From: Polaribacter vadi
GTDB taxonomy: Bacteria; Bacteroidota; Bacteroidia; Flavobacteriales; Flavobacteriaceae
Direction: 5' to 3'
Assembly (NCBI RefSeq): GCF_018861005.1
Contig: NZ_JAHKQL010000016.1
Coordinates: 124,001-188,000, forward strand
Length of the DNA: 64,000 nucleotides
Below the pieces are notes generated by a model that worked only from the letters and a program-made list of their open reading frames with translations, made no database searches and had not been told where the DNA came from. The translations under genes and the position numbers were made by a program. Shown piece after piece: positions 26,539-34,374 of this stretch. Within the stretch, counting starts at the first letter, position 1; every line of letters begins with the position of its first letter.

Positions 26539-29500
26539 ATGAATTATAGTCAAATAGGAATTTTATTTTTTCAAGCATCTTTAATAACCTTTGTAATACT
26601 TTTATTATTTAGGTTACGAAGAAAATTAGGCATAGGAGTTCTATTTGCATGTTTGGGTCTATTCCAATTTATGCAAGTGTTTTTGTCTAGCACTGTTTAT
26701 GTTTCTGTTACAAACAATTTAATTGTTTCACCAGGTTCTACAGTGTTGTTTACTGCAACCCTTTTTGCTTTGCTAATTATTTACATTAAAGAAGGTGCCA
26801 GTGAAACAAAAAAAATAATTTATGCTTTATTTATTGTAAATATATTAATTTCTGTTTACTTACCAATATTTGGATGGAGCCTTAAAGAAACCACACACAA
26901 CCCCTTTAACGTGTCAACTCAACTTTTTGATACTAGTGCTTGGGTTTTATTTGTGGGTACAATATTGTTGTTTATAGACTCATTAATAATAATTAAAATA
27001 TTCGAATTTATATCAAAAAAAACACGGTTTCTATTCTTGCAAATATGTATAACAATGCTACTGGTTGTATGTTTTGATGCTATTAGTTTTTCTCTTTTAG
27101 TCTTTTGGGCATCAGATAACTTATTATCTGTTTTAATTTCAGGATTAATTTCTAAAGCAGTTTTTGCACTTTTCTATAGTATTCCGTTTTACTTCTATTT
27201 AAGGTATTTTGATCGAAAATTACAGGTTAAAAATTTTTTTAAAATAAAGGACTTTTTTCAGCCATTAACTTACAAGCAAAAATATGAGTCTGCTGCAGAC
27301 AGTATAAAAAAAGTAGAAGAAATGTATGGCTTATTGGCTAATAATTCTAATGATATTGTATGCTTACAAGAAGTTGATAGCACTTTTAAATATATAAGCC
27401 CCTCTTTAAAAAGAATATTGGGTTATGAAAACTCTTACTTTATAGGTAAAACATTTTTAGATATTGTTCATCCAGATGATATTGAGGATTTTAAACAAAA
27501 AATAGATCAAATTTTTTTTAAAAACAACACTGATAATTTAACATTTACTTACAGGTTTTGTCATAATAATGGTCATTATGTTTGGTTAGAGTTTTTAACA
27601 TCTATTGTTTATAAGGCAGGTAAAATAAATTATTTTGTTACCTCTGGTAGAGATGTAACACAAAGAGTTTTCGACCATCAAAATATTGAAGATACTATTA
27701 AGCTTTTAGAAGAAAAAGAACACTCTTTAAGTGAGGCTAGTAAAATGGCTAAAATTGGTTATTGGGAATACAATATAGAAACTAAGAACTATACTTGGTC
27801 TGATTATATACATGTTATTTACGGTTCAGATCCAAGAGAACCATTACCATTAACAGAAGAAATAATAAATAGCTTTGATAAAGAATCTCGTAAGAAATTA
27901 ATTAGAGCAAATGTAAAACTTAAGTCTAAAGGTAAACCTTATGACTTAGAGCTTAGTTTAGTTAATTTAAAAAACAAAACAGTTTGGATACGGAATGTTG
28001 TACAACCAATTTATTGTAAAAATACAACTAAAATTATTGGTAGAAGAGGTGTTTTACAAGATATTACAGATAAGAAAATTACAGAACTTAAATTAAAAGA
28101 AAATGAAGAAAAGTTCTTTAATATTTTTAAAAGTAGCCCTAATTTAATTACTCTTACTCGCTTAAAAGATTATAAAATTACAGATGCAAATGAAACAGCT
28201 TTAAAAGCTACAGGTTATACATCAGCAGAGCTTACAGGTGGAGATATAGATGCTAGTGATATTTGGCAAACTCCAAATCAACGCCCTAAATATTTCAATA
28301 AATTAAAAGAAAATAAACAAATATCTAATTTTGTAACCGAATTTATTACAAAATCAGGCGCTATAAGAACATGGAAAGCATCATCTCAAATTATAAAAAT
28401 TACAGATGAAGAATATGCTTTAAGTATTATTGAAGATATTACAGAGATTAAAAAAGCGCAAGAAGAATTAAAAAAACAAAGTGAGTTTGTTACGGCTATT
28501 ACAGAAAATCAATCTGCAGGAATTGTAGCTTGTAATGCTAAAGGCGAATTAGTTTTATTTAATAAAACGGCAAAACAATGGCATGGAATTGATATACTAA
28601 AAGTGCCAAAAGAAGAATGGGCAAAGAACTATGGTTTATATAAAGTTGATGGTGAAACATTAATCGAAGCAGAAGAAATACCATTAATACAAGCATTTCG
28701 AGGAAAAAAAATTATTAATAGTGAGCTTGTTATAAAAGCAAAAAATCAAGAACCAAGAATTGTTGTTTGTAATGCTACTTGTTTTTCAGATACCAATAAT
28801 AATATTTTAGGAGCATTGGTAGTAATGACAGATGTAACCAAACAAAAATTAATAGAAAATAATTTAAAAAGAAGTAAAGACGAAATTAAACATGCATTAA
28901 AAGAAGTAGAAAGAAGTGAATTCCTTTTAAATGAATCTGGTAGGTTAGCAAAAATTGGTGCTTGGGAGCTTAAGTTACCTTCAGAAGAAATACGTTGGTC
29001 TAATCAAGTATTTGAAATTCATGGGCTTCCTGTTGGTAAAATTCCTCCATATGAAGAGTGTGTAGATTTTTATATTGATGGTTCTGCAGAAATTTTATCC
29101 AAAGCAATAGAAGAGAGTATAGCAGAAAATAAAAAATTTGACCTTGTTTTAAGATTTAATAACAAAAAAAATGAAAAGTTATGGGTAAAATCTATTGGTT
29201 ACCCTTTAACCAATAAAGATGGAGAAATAACTAGTTTAATAGGGGTTTTTCAAGACATAACAGAGCAAAAAAACAAACAAATTAAGTTAGATGAACAAAA
29301 TGAAAAATTAATTGAATTAAACAAAGTTTTAAACGAAGCACAAGAATTAGCGCAGTTAGGTAACTGGGAATTTATAATAGATTCTAATAAAGTAACATGG
29401 TCTAAAGAAGTATTTAAAATATTTGAAATTCCAGAAGAATTAGGAGCCCCAAATTTTTCACAACATATATCACTTTACACAGAAAAGAGTTTTATAAAAC

Positions 29501-30750
29501 TTAAAGAAGCAATTTTTAAGTGTGTTCATCATCAAAAGCCATTTAAATTAGAATTAGATGTTTGTGCCCCTAATGGAAGTATTAAACATATAATATCTAG
29601 GGGGTTAGTTTTAAGAGATAAAAACAAAAAGATAATTGGTTGTTATGGAACAGTACAAGATGTTACAGAACAGAAACAAATTAGAGATAATATAGCAAAG
29701 GCAGAAGAAATGTATCGTTTATTAACAGATAATTCTAACGATCTTATTTGCCTTCATAATTTAGACAGTACTTTTAAATATATTAGTCCATCCATTAAAA
29801 GTTTGTTAGGTTATAAGCAATCTGACCTAATAGAAACACCTGGTTTTAATATAATACATGAAGAAGATTTAGATTATTTTAAAACATCTCTAGAAAATAG
29901 AATTAATAAAAAAACACCAAATGATACTTTTTTCTCGAGAGCTATTCATAAAAAAGGACATGTTGTTTGGTTAGAATGCTCTGTTTCTATTATTTATTTA
30001 GACGATAAAATAGATGCTGTTCTTACATCATCTAGAGATGTTACTGAAAAAGTATTAGCAAAACAGAAAATAGAAAAATACCAAGAATCTTTACAGGAAT
30101 TAACAACAGAAATTACTCTAGTAGAAGAAAAACAGAAAAAAGAAATTGCAACTAATATACACGATCATTTAAGTCAATCTTTAGTAATTTCTAATATGAA
30201 AATTAAGGAACTTAGAAAGGTGCCTGATTTAAAAATAATAGATAATGACTTAGAGTTTGTTTACGATCACATTAATGATGCTTTAGTAAATAGCCGTAAA
30301 ATTACGTCAGAACTTTCGCCACCTGTATTATATCAATTAGGTATTATAGAAGCTTTGTATTGGTTGTTAGAGAATATTGAGTCTAAGCATAAAATAAAAT
30401 ATAAAGTTGACGATACTATAGAAGAAATAGAACTCGATGATGTACAATCTATTTTACTCTATAGATGTATACAAGAACTGTTTAATAACATTATAAAATA
30501 TGCACAAGCAACATTAATTAGTGTAGATTTTAATAAAACCAATTTAGGTGTAAATATTATAATAAAAGATAATGGTAAAGGTTTTAATACAGAAAATTTA
30601 AACGGTTTCTATTCTAAAGACGAAAAAGGATCTGGTTTTGGTCTATTTTCTGTTAAAGAAAGAATTAAAAATATTAAAGGAGAATTTAAAATAGAATCTA
30701 AAATAGGTGAGGGTACAACAGTTACTATTTTTATACCCATAAAAGAATAA
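26539..30750 (+). CDS. Membrane sensor histidine kinase with seven PAS domains
   Basis: A 1403-residue sensor. Residues 1-230 hold about seven transmembrane helices without a large external domain. Seven PAS/PAC-type domains follow at roughly 257-380, 395-515, 520-640, 645-775, 795-915, 925-1045 and 1054-1175. The first and last (both with NSNDxxCL...DSTFKYISPS) are close relatives, as are the second, fifth and sixth. The transmitter is of the NarX/HisKA_3 type: H-box EIATNIHDHLSQSL with His1208, N-box ELFNNIIKYAQA, then DNGKGF and GSGFGLFSVKERI. A stand-alone receiver gene follows 206 bases later and is the likely partner. The signal sensed is unknown. Confidence 0.92.
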   Translation: MNYSQIGILFFQASLITFVILLLFRLRRKLGIGVLFACLGLFQFMQVFLSSTVYVSVTNNLIVSPGSTVLFTATLFALLIIYIKEGASETKKIIYALFIVNILISVYLPIFGWSLKETTHNPFNVSTQLFDTSAWVLFVGTILLFIDSLIIIKIFEFISKKTRFLFLQICITMLLVVCFDAISFSLLVFWASDNLLSVLISGLISKAVFALFYSIPFYFYLRYFDRKLQVKNFFKIKDFFQPLTYKQKYESAADSIKKVEEMYGLLANNSNDIVCLQEVDSTFKYISPSLKRILGYENSYFIGKTFLDIVHPDDIEDFKQKIDQIFFKNNTDNLTFTYRFCHNNGHYVWLEFLTSIVYKAGKINYFVTSGRDVTQRVFDHQNIEDTIKLLEEKEHSLSEASKMAKIGYWEYNIETKNYTWSDYIHVIYGSDPREPLPLTEEIINSFDKESRKKLIRANVKLKSKGKPYDLELSLVNLKNKTVWIRNVVQPIYCKNTTKIIGRRGVLQDITDKKITELKLKENEEKFFNIFKSSPNLITLTRLKDYKITDANETALKATGYTSAELTGGDIDASDIWQTPNQRPKYFNKLKENKQISNFVTEFITKSGAIRTWKASSQIIKITDEEYALSIIEDITEIKKAQEELKKQSEFVTAITENQSAGIVACNAKGELVLFNKTAKQWHGIDILKVPKEEWAKNYGLYKVDGETLIEAEEIPLIQAFRGKKIINSELVIKAKNQEPRIVVCNATCFSDTNNNILGALVVMTDVTKQKLIENNLKRSKDEIKHALKEVERSEFLLNESGRLAKIGAWELKLPSEEIRWSNQVFEIHGLPVGKIPPYEECVDFYIDGSAEILSKAIEESIAENKKFDLVLRFNNKKNEKLWVKSIGYPLTNKDGEITSLIGVFQDITEQKNKQIKLDEQNEKLIELNKVLNEAQELAQLGNWEFIIDSNKVTWSKEVFKIFEIPEELGAPNFSQHISLYTEKSFIKLKEAIFKCVHHQKPFKLELDVCAPNGSIKHIISRGLVLRDKNKKIIGCYGTVQDVTEQKQIRDNIAKAEEMYRLLTDNSNDLICLHNLDSTFKYISPSIKSLLGYKQSDLIETPGFNIIHEEDLDYFKTSLENRINKKTPNDTFFSRAIHKKGHVVWLECSVSIIYLDDKIDAVLTSSRDVTEKVLAKQKIEKYQESLQELTTEITLVEEKQKKEIATNIHDHLSQSLVISNMKIKELRKVPDLKIIDNDLEFVYDHINDALVNSRKITSELSPPVLYQLGIIEALYWLLENIESKHKIKYKVDDTIEEIELDDVQSILLYRCIQELFNNIIKYAQATLISVDFNKTNLGVNIIIKDNGKGFNTENLNGFYSKDEKGSGFGLFSVKERIKNIKGEFKIESKIGEGTTVTIFIPIKE

Positions 30751-30956
30751 AATAGGTTAGTTCTAGGTTTTTAATGGCTTAAATGTGTTTTAAAACGAAT
30801 TATTGTAAAGTTTTAAATAAGTTCTATAAGAAGTATTTTTTTTGAATAAAAAGACTTAAGGTTATTTAATTTTTATCAATAAGTAAGCATCTTGCTTATG
30901 GTAAATCTTATGGTTATTTACTAAATTAGCAGTAGCCAAACACTCAAAAACACACT

Positions 30957-31322
30957 TTGAAATCTAAACTAAAAAATTTACTAATTGTAGAAGATAATAC
31001 TCTTATAGGTAAGAATATTGTAAATGCTACAAAAGAAATTGTAGGTATAGAAAACCTTCATTTAATAGATAATTTAAAAGAAGCAATTTCTTTAATAACT
31101 ACCATAAACTTTAAGTTAATTATACTCGATTTAAGTTTACCAGATGGTAATGGAGTAGAATTATTAAAACTATTAAAAGAAAAAGACGCAAAAAATAAAG
31201 TTTTAGTCTTTTCTACAAACACACACTTAAAAAGAGTTTGTTTAAAATACGGTGCGTTTGCTTTTTTTGACAAAGCAAATGATTTTGATAAATTAATTGA
31301 AACAATTAGAGCAGAAAACTAA
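30957..31322 (+). CDS. Stand-alone response-regulator receiver, TTG start
   Basis: A 121-residue CheY-like receiver without output domain. The acidic pair is in LLIVEDNTL (Glu11-Asp12), the phospho-acceptor Asp is in LIILDLSLPDGNG near residue 57, the switch Ser is in VLVFSTNTH, and the conserved Lys is in FFDKAND. It probably takes phosphate from the multi-PAS kinase encoded upstream. TTG at 30957 is the only plausible start; no ATG or GTG lies before the conserved fold. The 206-base gap before it has a TAAGCA/TGCTTA hairpin (30884-30898) and a direct repeat CTTATGG, suggesting it is separately regulated. How a lone receiver would act is unclear. Confidence 0.85.
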   Translation: MKSKLKNLLIVEDNTLIGKNIVNATKEIVGIENLHLIDNLKEAISLITTINFKLIILDLSLPDGNGVELLKLLKEKDAKNKVLVFSTNTHLKRVCLKYGAFAFFDKANDFDKLIETIRAEN

Positions 31323-31390
31323 ACCTTTACTCAAAATTAATTTAGCGTTAAACAAATCTAATTTTTATTACATACAATTTATAAAAAAGT

Positions 31391-31421
31391 AAAAGCCAAA
31401 CTTTAGTAAAGTTTGGCTTTT
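31391..31421. terminator. Terminator at the end of the small-peptide array
   Basis: AAAAGCCAAACTTT (31391-31404) pairs with AAAGTTTGGCTTTT (31408-31421), a 14-bp perfect stem with a 3-base loop. T-rich sequence follows on the minus strand. It can end the receiver transcript from the left and the peptide array from the right. Confidence 0.8.
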
Positions 31422-31587
31422 ATATATTAATTGGGGGACTAATAAGGGGTCAATAATATTTAAATTGATGAAATTTGTGCTTTAAATTGAGTAGTTTTTA
31501 TGGAATAAGATTTTATATTTAAGTTTAAAAAGAAAAAATGGGGGGAGTTTTTCTTTATTTTTATAGCTTTTTTTAATCTAAAGAAGA

Positions 31588-31710
31588 TTAGATAAAAGAA
31601 CCTATAAAAATAAATAAACTTGTAATAAATGCAATAAAACTAAATGTAGTAGTAACAGAATCGATAATATTATTATCGTTGTTTTGTGGAATTTCTTGAG
31701 CTTTTTTCAT
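31588..31710 (-). CDS. 40-aa membrane peptide, array copy 1
   Basis: An ATG-TAA gene of 40 codons. Residues 1-18 are polar (MKKAQEIPQNNDNNIIDS) and residues 19-40 form one hydrophobic helix ending in Phe-Ile-Gly-Ser-Phe-Ile. The first 28 residues are identical to copies 2 and 3. The last 12 differ but align without a gap, stay hydrophobic and end at the same codon, which supports a real protein. It has its own promoter (31749-31779; the -33 element is TTCG, weaker than in the others), a run of five C directly before the start, and a terminator. Predicted to be an inner-membrane peptide. I do not recognise the family. Confidence 0.7.
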   Translation of the reverse strand: MKKAQEIPQNNDNNIIDSVTTTFSFIAFITSLFIFIGSFI

Positions 31711-31748
31711 TTGGGGGAAATTTAAAAGTTATCTTAATAATTATACAT

Positions 31749-31779
31749 CAAATATATTTTAAATTAGATTATAAACGAA
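31749..31779 (-). promoter_or_regulatory. Promoter of array unit 1
   Basis: TATATTTG (31756-31749) with TTCG (31779-31776) 19 bases upstream. The spacing is the same as in units 2 and 3, but the -33 box has one mismatch. Confidence 0.65.
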
Positions 31780-31826
31780 TAGGCAATTTCCTTATTTTGA
31801 AAAAAATTAATTTATGATTTAAAAAA

Positions 31827-31858
31827 AATAGCTAAACTTTAGGGAAAGCTTAGCTATT
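31827..31858 (-). terminator. Terminator of array unit 2
   Basis: Arms 31827-31840 and 31845-31858 form a 14-bp stem around a 4-base loop. The single apparent mismatch becomes a G-U pair in the minus-strand RNA. Eight U residues follow on that strand. Confidence 0.8.
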
Positions 31859-31874
31859 CATTTATAAATACATT

Positions 31875-31939
31875 AGGGGTACTTATAAGGGGTATTGTTA
31901 TATTTATAAGAAACTTTTTAGGGGTACTTTATAAGGGGT
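31875..31939 (-). promoter_or_regulatory. Pair of C-rich boxes in array unit 2
   Basis: Two copies of ACCCCTTATAA-GTACCCCT (31875-31893 and 31920-31939) lie 45 bp apart in the untranslated part after the peptide gene. The same pair recurs in unit 3. Possible protein- or RNA-binding sites; role unknown. The 332 bases between peptide genes 1 and 2 are otherwise promoter, terminator and AT-rich spacer, with a small GAATAA/TTATTC hairpin at 31990-32007. Confidence 0.45.
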
Positions 31940-32042
31940 TTTGTTTTAATTTTTTTTACAATCACTTAAATAGTAGAAGTAAATTTTTTGAATAAGGTTT
32001 TTTATTCAATTATATTAAGCAGTAATTTTTATAGTTTATATA

Positions 32043-32165
32043 CTATATAAACAGCTGACAAAACATAAATAAACTTGATAAGAAAGCAATAAAACTAAAT
32101 GTAGTGGTAACAGAATCGATAATATTATTATCGTTGTTTTGTGGAATTTCTTGAGCTTTTTTCAT
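32043..32165 (-). CDS. 40-aa membrane peptide, array copy 2
   Basis: An ATG-TAG gene of 40 codons. The polar N-terminal part is the same as in copy 1. The hydrophobic C-terminal part reads Leu-Ser-Ser-Leu-Phe-Met-Phe-Cys-Gln-Leu-Phe-Ile. The protein is identical to copy 3; the reading frames differ by a synonymous change (ACC for ACT at a Thr codon). The start is preceded by six C residues and AA, with no Shine-Dalgarno sequence. It has its own promoter at 32205-32235 and terminator at 31827-31858. A single-pass membrane peptide is predicted, N-terminus probably inside because of the two lysines. Function unknown. Confidence 0.72.
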   Translation of the reverse strand: MKKAQEIPQNNDNNIIDSVTTTFSFIAFLSSLFMFCQLFI

Positions 32166-32204
32166 TTGGGGGGAAATTTAAAAGTTATCTTAATAATTAT
32201 ACTT

Positions 32205-32235
32205 CAAATATATTTTAAATTAGAGTATAAACAAA
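32205..32235 (-). promoter_or_regulatory. Promoter of array unit 2
   Basis: TTTG (32235-32232), 19 bases, TATATTTG (32212-32205): a full match to the Bacteroidetes promoter consensus. Confidence 0.75.
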
Positions 32236-32281
32236 TAGGCAATTTTCTTATTTTGATAAAAATTAATTTATGACTAAAAAA

Positions 32282-32313
32282 AATAGCTAAACTTTAGGGA
32301 AAGCTTAGCTATT
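32282..32313 (-). terminator. Terminator of array unit 3
   Basis: Arms 32282-32295 and 32300-32313, the same 14-bp stem with one G-U pair as in unit 2, followed by a U-run on the minus strand. Confidence 0.8.
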
Positions 32314-32329
32314 CATTCATAAATACATT

Positions 32330-32394
32330 AGGGGTACTTACAAGGGGTTTTGTTATATTTATAAGAAACTTTTTAGGGGTACTTTACAAGGGGT
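32330..32394 (-). promoter_or_regulatory. Pair of C-rich boxes in array unit 3
   Basis: Boxes at 32330-32348 and 32375-32394, again 45 bp apart, with ACCCCTTGTAA-GTACCCCT. The remaining sequence between peptide genes 2 and 3 (335 bases) is spacer, promoter and terminator. Confidence 0.45.
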
Positions 32395-32500
32395 TTTGTT
32401 TTAATTTTTTTTTACAATCACTTAAATAGTAGAAGTAAATTATTTTGAATAAGGTTTTTTTATTCAAATATCTTAATCAGTACTTTATATAGCTTCTATA

Positions 32501-32623
32501 CTATATAAACAGCTGACAAAACATAAATAAACTTGATAAGAAAGCAATAAAACTAAATGTAGTAGTAACAGAATCGATAATATTATTATCGTTGTTTTGT
32601 GGAATTTCTTGAGCTTTTTTCAT
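32501..32623 (-). CDS. 40-aa membrane peptide, array copy 3
   Basis: An ATG-TAG gene of 40 codons whose protein is identical to copy 2, with polar residues 1-18 and a hydrophobic helix from 19 to 40. Six C residues and AA stand directly before the ATG. The promoter at 32663-32693 predicts an mRNA starting about 34 bases upstream of the ATG. This is the copy nearest to the gene-less fourth unit and tonB. The near identity of the whole unit to unit 2 shows recent duplication or homogenisation. Coding status rests on the conserved frame in three copies and good start and stop context; function is unknown. Confidence 0.72.
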   Translation of the reverse strand: MKKAQEIPQNNDNNIIDSVTTTFSFIAFLSSLFMFCQLFI

Positions 32624-32662
32624 TTGGGGGGAAATTTAAAAGTTATCTTAATAATTATACAT

Positions 32663-32693
32663 CAAATATATTTTAAATTAGAGTATAAACAAA
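32663..32693 (-). promoter_or_regulatory. Promoter of array unit 3
   Basis: TTTG (32693-32690), 19 bases, TATATTTG (32670-32663), a full consensus match. Confidence 0.75.
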
Positions 32694-32734
32694 TAGGCAA
32701 TTTTCTTATTTTTTATAATAGAAGTACTTAAAAA

Positions 32735-32842
32735 TAAAAAAAAGCTAAACTTGGGGGTTAGTTTAGCTTCTTATACTTATAAATAGGGTAAAAATATTTT
32801 AATTTTTTTATTAAAGCATTTGTGTTGTTAAATACGATAATT
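32735..32842 (-). ncRNA. Candidate small RNA from gene-less array unit 4
   Basis: The unit-4 promoter predicts a start near 32842 and the hairpin at 32742-32769 a stop near 32735, about 108 nt. The interval contains no frame longer than a few codons (an ATG at its centre meets a stop after one codon). It keeps the unit leader (ATAATTAT) and a degenerate C-box (ACCCTATTTATAAGTATAAG). It may be a decayed unit or a regulatory RNA. The 305 bases between peptide gene 3 and tonB contain only these elements. Confidence 0.4.
32742..32769 (-). terminator. Terminator of array unit 4
   Basis: AAGCTAAAC (32742-32750) pairs with GTTTAGCTT (32761-32769), loop of ten bases with five G/C, and a U-run on the minus strand. 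Confidence 0.75.
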
Positions 32843-32848
32843 ATACAG

Positions 32849-32879
32849 CAAATATATTTTAGAAGTTAGAGTTACCCAA
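32849..32879 (-). promoter_or_regulatory. Promoter of array unit 4
   Basis: TTG (32879-32877), 20 bases, TATATTTG (32856-32849). The surrounding sequence is clearly homologous to the promoters of units 1-3. Confidence 0.65.
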
Positions 32880-32928
32880 TAGGTAATTTTCTTAAATTAT
32901 AAAATTTTGTTAAAATTATAACTTTATA

Positions 32929-33657
32929 CTATCTAACTTCAAAAGTAATAGGAATACTAAAACTAACTCTTACAGGCACTCCTCTTTGTTTACCAGGTGT
33001 CATTTTTGGTAAAGCATTAATAATTTCTGTAACCTCTTTTTCTAAAACAGGATGAGGTCCTCTAGTTTTTACATTTACTATTTTACCATCATTACCAATA
33101 GTAAAAAGAACATATAAACGTTTTTTTCCTTTACTTAAACCTAACTCTGTAGCTAAATTTACATCAAACTTTTTACTAAAGTGTTTTGTAACTCCTTTCG
33201 TAAAGCATTTTTTAAGTTGAGTGTTATTACCTTTACATCCAGGGTAAATAGGTACATCTTCGATAAGCATAAAAGGTATATCTTCTATTACTTCTTCAGC
33301 TTCATGAACTTCTTCTATATCATCAGTATCAATTACCACAACAGATTCAGATTCATCTGTTTCAGTAGATTCTATAATTGTTTCCTCTATTTTTTCATCA
33401 TCTTCTACAATCTTAATAATTTCTACAACTTTCGGAATGTTTTTAGGCGGAGGTGTTGGTTTTTGAATTTGTACAATAGGAATATCTTCCTTCATTTCTT
33501 CAACCATAACTACTTGTCCTAGTTCATCATAGGTTTTTTCGTATGTTTTATGCTCCATAAATGCATAAATAATAAACAATGAAAGTACAATACCTATTTG
33601 GAAGAAAATTTTACTAAAATTCTCTAGCTCTTTACGTGGGTTTTTTTTGATGTCCAT
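32929..33657 (-). CDS. Energy transducer TonB, paralogue 1
   Basis: A 242-residue inner-membrane protein that transmits proton-motive force to outer-membrane receptors. A short cytoplasmic N-terminus, one helix (about residues 18-36), an acidic periplasmic linker (55-135, with one PTPPP stretch) and a C-terminal TonB domain (from about 150) ending in SFSIPITFEV are visible. The two cysteines in IYPGCKG...KKCFTKG before the domain are typical of flavobacterial TonB. The acidic linker replaces the usual Pro-Lys-rich one. No exbB or exbD lies nearby. It is paralogous to the gene at 48817-49563. The peptide array begins 50 bases past its stop. Confidence 0.88.
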   Translation of the reverse strand: MDIKKNPRKELENFSKIFFQIGIVLSLFIIYAFMEHKTYEKTYDELGQVVMVEEMKEDIPIVQIQKPTPPPKNIPKVVEIIKIVEDDEKIEETIIESTETDESESVVVIDTDDIEEVHEAEEVIEDIPFMLIEDVPIYPGCKGNNTQLKKCFTKGVTKHFSKKFDVNLATELGLSKGKKRLYVLFTIGNDGKIVNVKTRGPHPVLEKEVTEIINALPKMTPGKQRGVPVRVSFSIPITFEVR

Positions 33658-33767
33658 CTTATAACCTTTTTTAATTTATAAAATATTTCCAGAATTATCA
33701 AATTCTTAATTATTTGATTTCTGATTATAAAATTATAAATAAATTAAAGGTTAAAATATGATTTCCA

Positions 33768-34373
33768 TCATATTTTATCATGAACTTTGGTGTGGTTACC
33801 ATCGTTCCAAAGTGTAAGAATATCTGTAGCTAAAGAGGCTCCACTACCAGCTGCAATTGCAAATTGACTTCTATGACCAGCAATTGTACCACAACAATAC
33901 AAACCTTTCTTTATAAAATGGTCATTGTTTTTTAACTGAACTCTGTCTTTTTGAGCATTCGCTTTTTTATGAGGTATAATAAACTCATCTAAACCATCTA
34001 TAGCAAATGGTTTAGAATAGTTTAAGGCTAGTACTACAATTTTAGAGTAATAAGTATCTTTATTTGTAGTTATACTATAAGTATCATCATTTTTATCAAC
34101 AGAAATTACTTTTTCATTTTCTATTTGATTTATTTGAGGATACAAATTGTTTAATTGTGTTTTACCATTAGTTAAAATATCTTTACCTAATGTTTTTGCT
34201 GATAAACCTAAAACGTTATTAAAAAGAGCATTTTCTAAATGAGACGCTCTTTGATGTAAAATAATTCCGATGTTTTTATTGGCAGCAAAAGGTTTGTTTT
34301 TAGCAGAACCTAAAACTAAAGCACACTGCATTCCAGAAACACCACCACCAATAATTAAACAATCATAAATCAT
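33768..34373 (-). CDS. FAD/NAD(P)-binding oxidoreductase, single-domain
   Basis: A 201-residue flavoprotein with the dinucleotide-binding motif CLIIGGGVSGMQCAL at the N-terminus and a second FAD contact near the end (KKGLYCCGTIAGHRSQFAIAAGSG). It resembles the FAD domain of thioredoxin-reductase-like proteins but is about 100 residues shorter, with no NADPH domain and no CxxC redox motif. It may be an oxidoreductase or an FAD-dependent partner; the substrate is unknown. The frame opens further upstream into marC, but the ATG at 34373 lies one base after the marC stop and gives MIYDCLIIGGG, the standard N-terminus. Cotranscribed with marC. Confidence 0.78.
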   Translation of the reverse strand: MIYDCLIIGGGVSGMQCALVLGSAKNKPFAANKNIGIILHQRASHLENALFNNVLGLSAKTLGKDILTNGKTQLNNLYPQINQIENEKVISVDKNDDTYSITTNKDTYYSKIVVLALNYSKPFAIDGLDEFIIPHKKANAQKDRVQLKNNDHFIKKGLYCCGTIAGHRSQFAIAAGSGASLATDILTLWNDGNHTKVHDKI

Positions 34374-34374
34374 A

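Larger units (their letters stand above)
31431..32880 (-). repeat. Tandem array of ~457-bp promoter-peptide-terminator units
   Basis: Three tandem units are spaced 455 and 458 bases apart (start codons at 32623, 32165 and 31710), plus a fourth degenerate unit next to tonB. Each complete unit, read on the minus strand, contains a promoter, a C-run before an ATG, a 40-codon gene, C-rich boxes and a terminator. Units 2 and 3 have the boxes in pairs 45 bp apart and are nearly identical; unit 1 is more diverged and has one box (31431-31450). The stretch from 31323 to 31587 holds only this box, the terminator and AT-rich sequence. The units are too long and too gene-like to be CRISPR repeats or satellites. 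Confidence 0.85.

Noticed and set aside
31875..32394. G-quadruplex on the plus strand formed by the four GGGG runs per unit
   Set aside because: The middle loop would be about 27 bases and the others 10 or more, too long for a stable fold.
31711..32500. Antisense (type I antitoxin) promoter on the plus strand within the units
   Set aside because: No exact TAnnTTTG box was found on the plus strand opposite the peptide genes, only TTATTTTG and TTGTTTTG with one mismatch, so no antisense RNA is claimed.
31431..32880. CRISPR-like or satellite array
   Set aside because: The units are about 457 bp and contain promoters, a conserved 40-codon frame and terminators; there are no short repeats with unique spacers.
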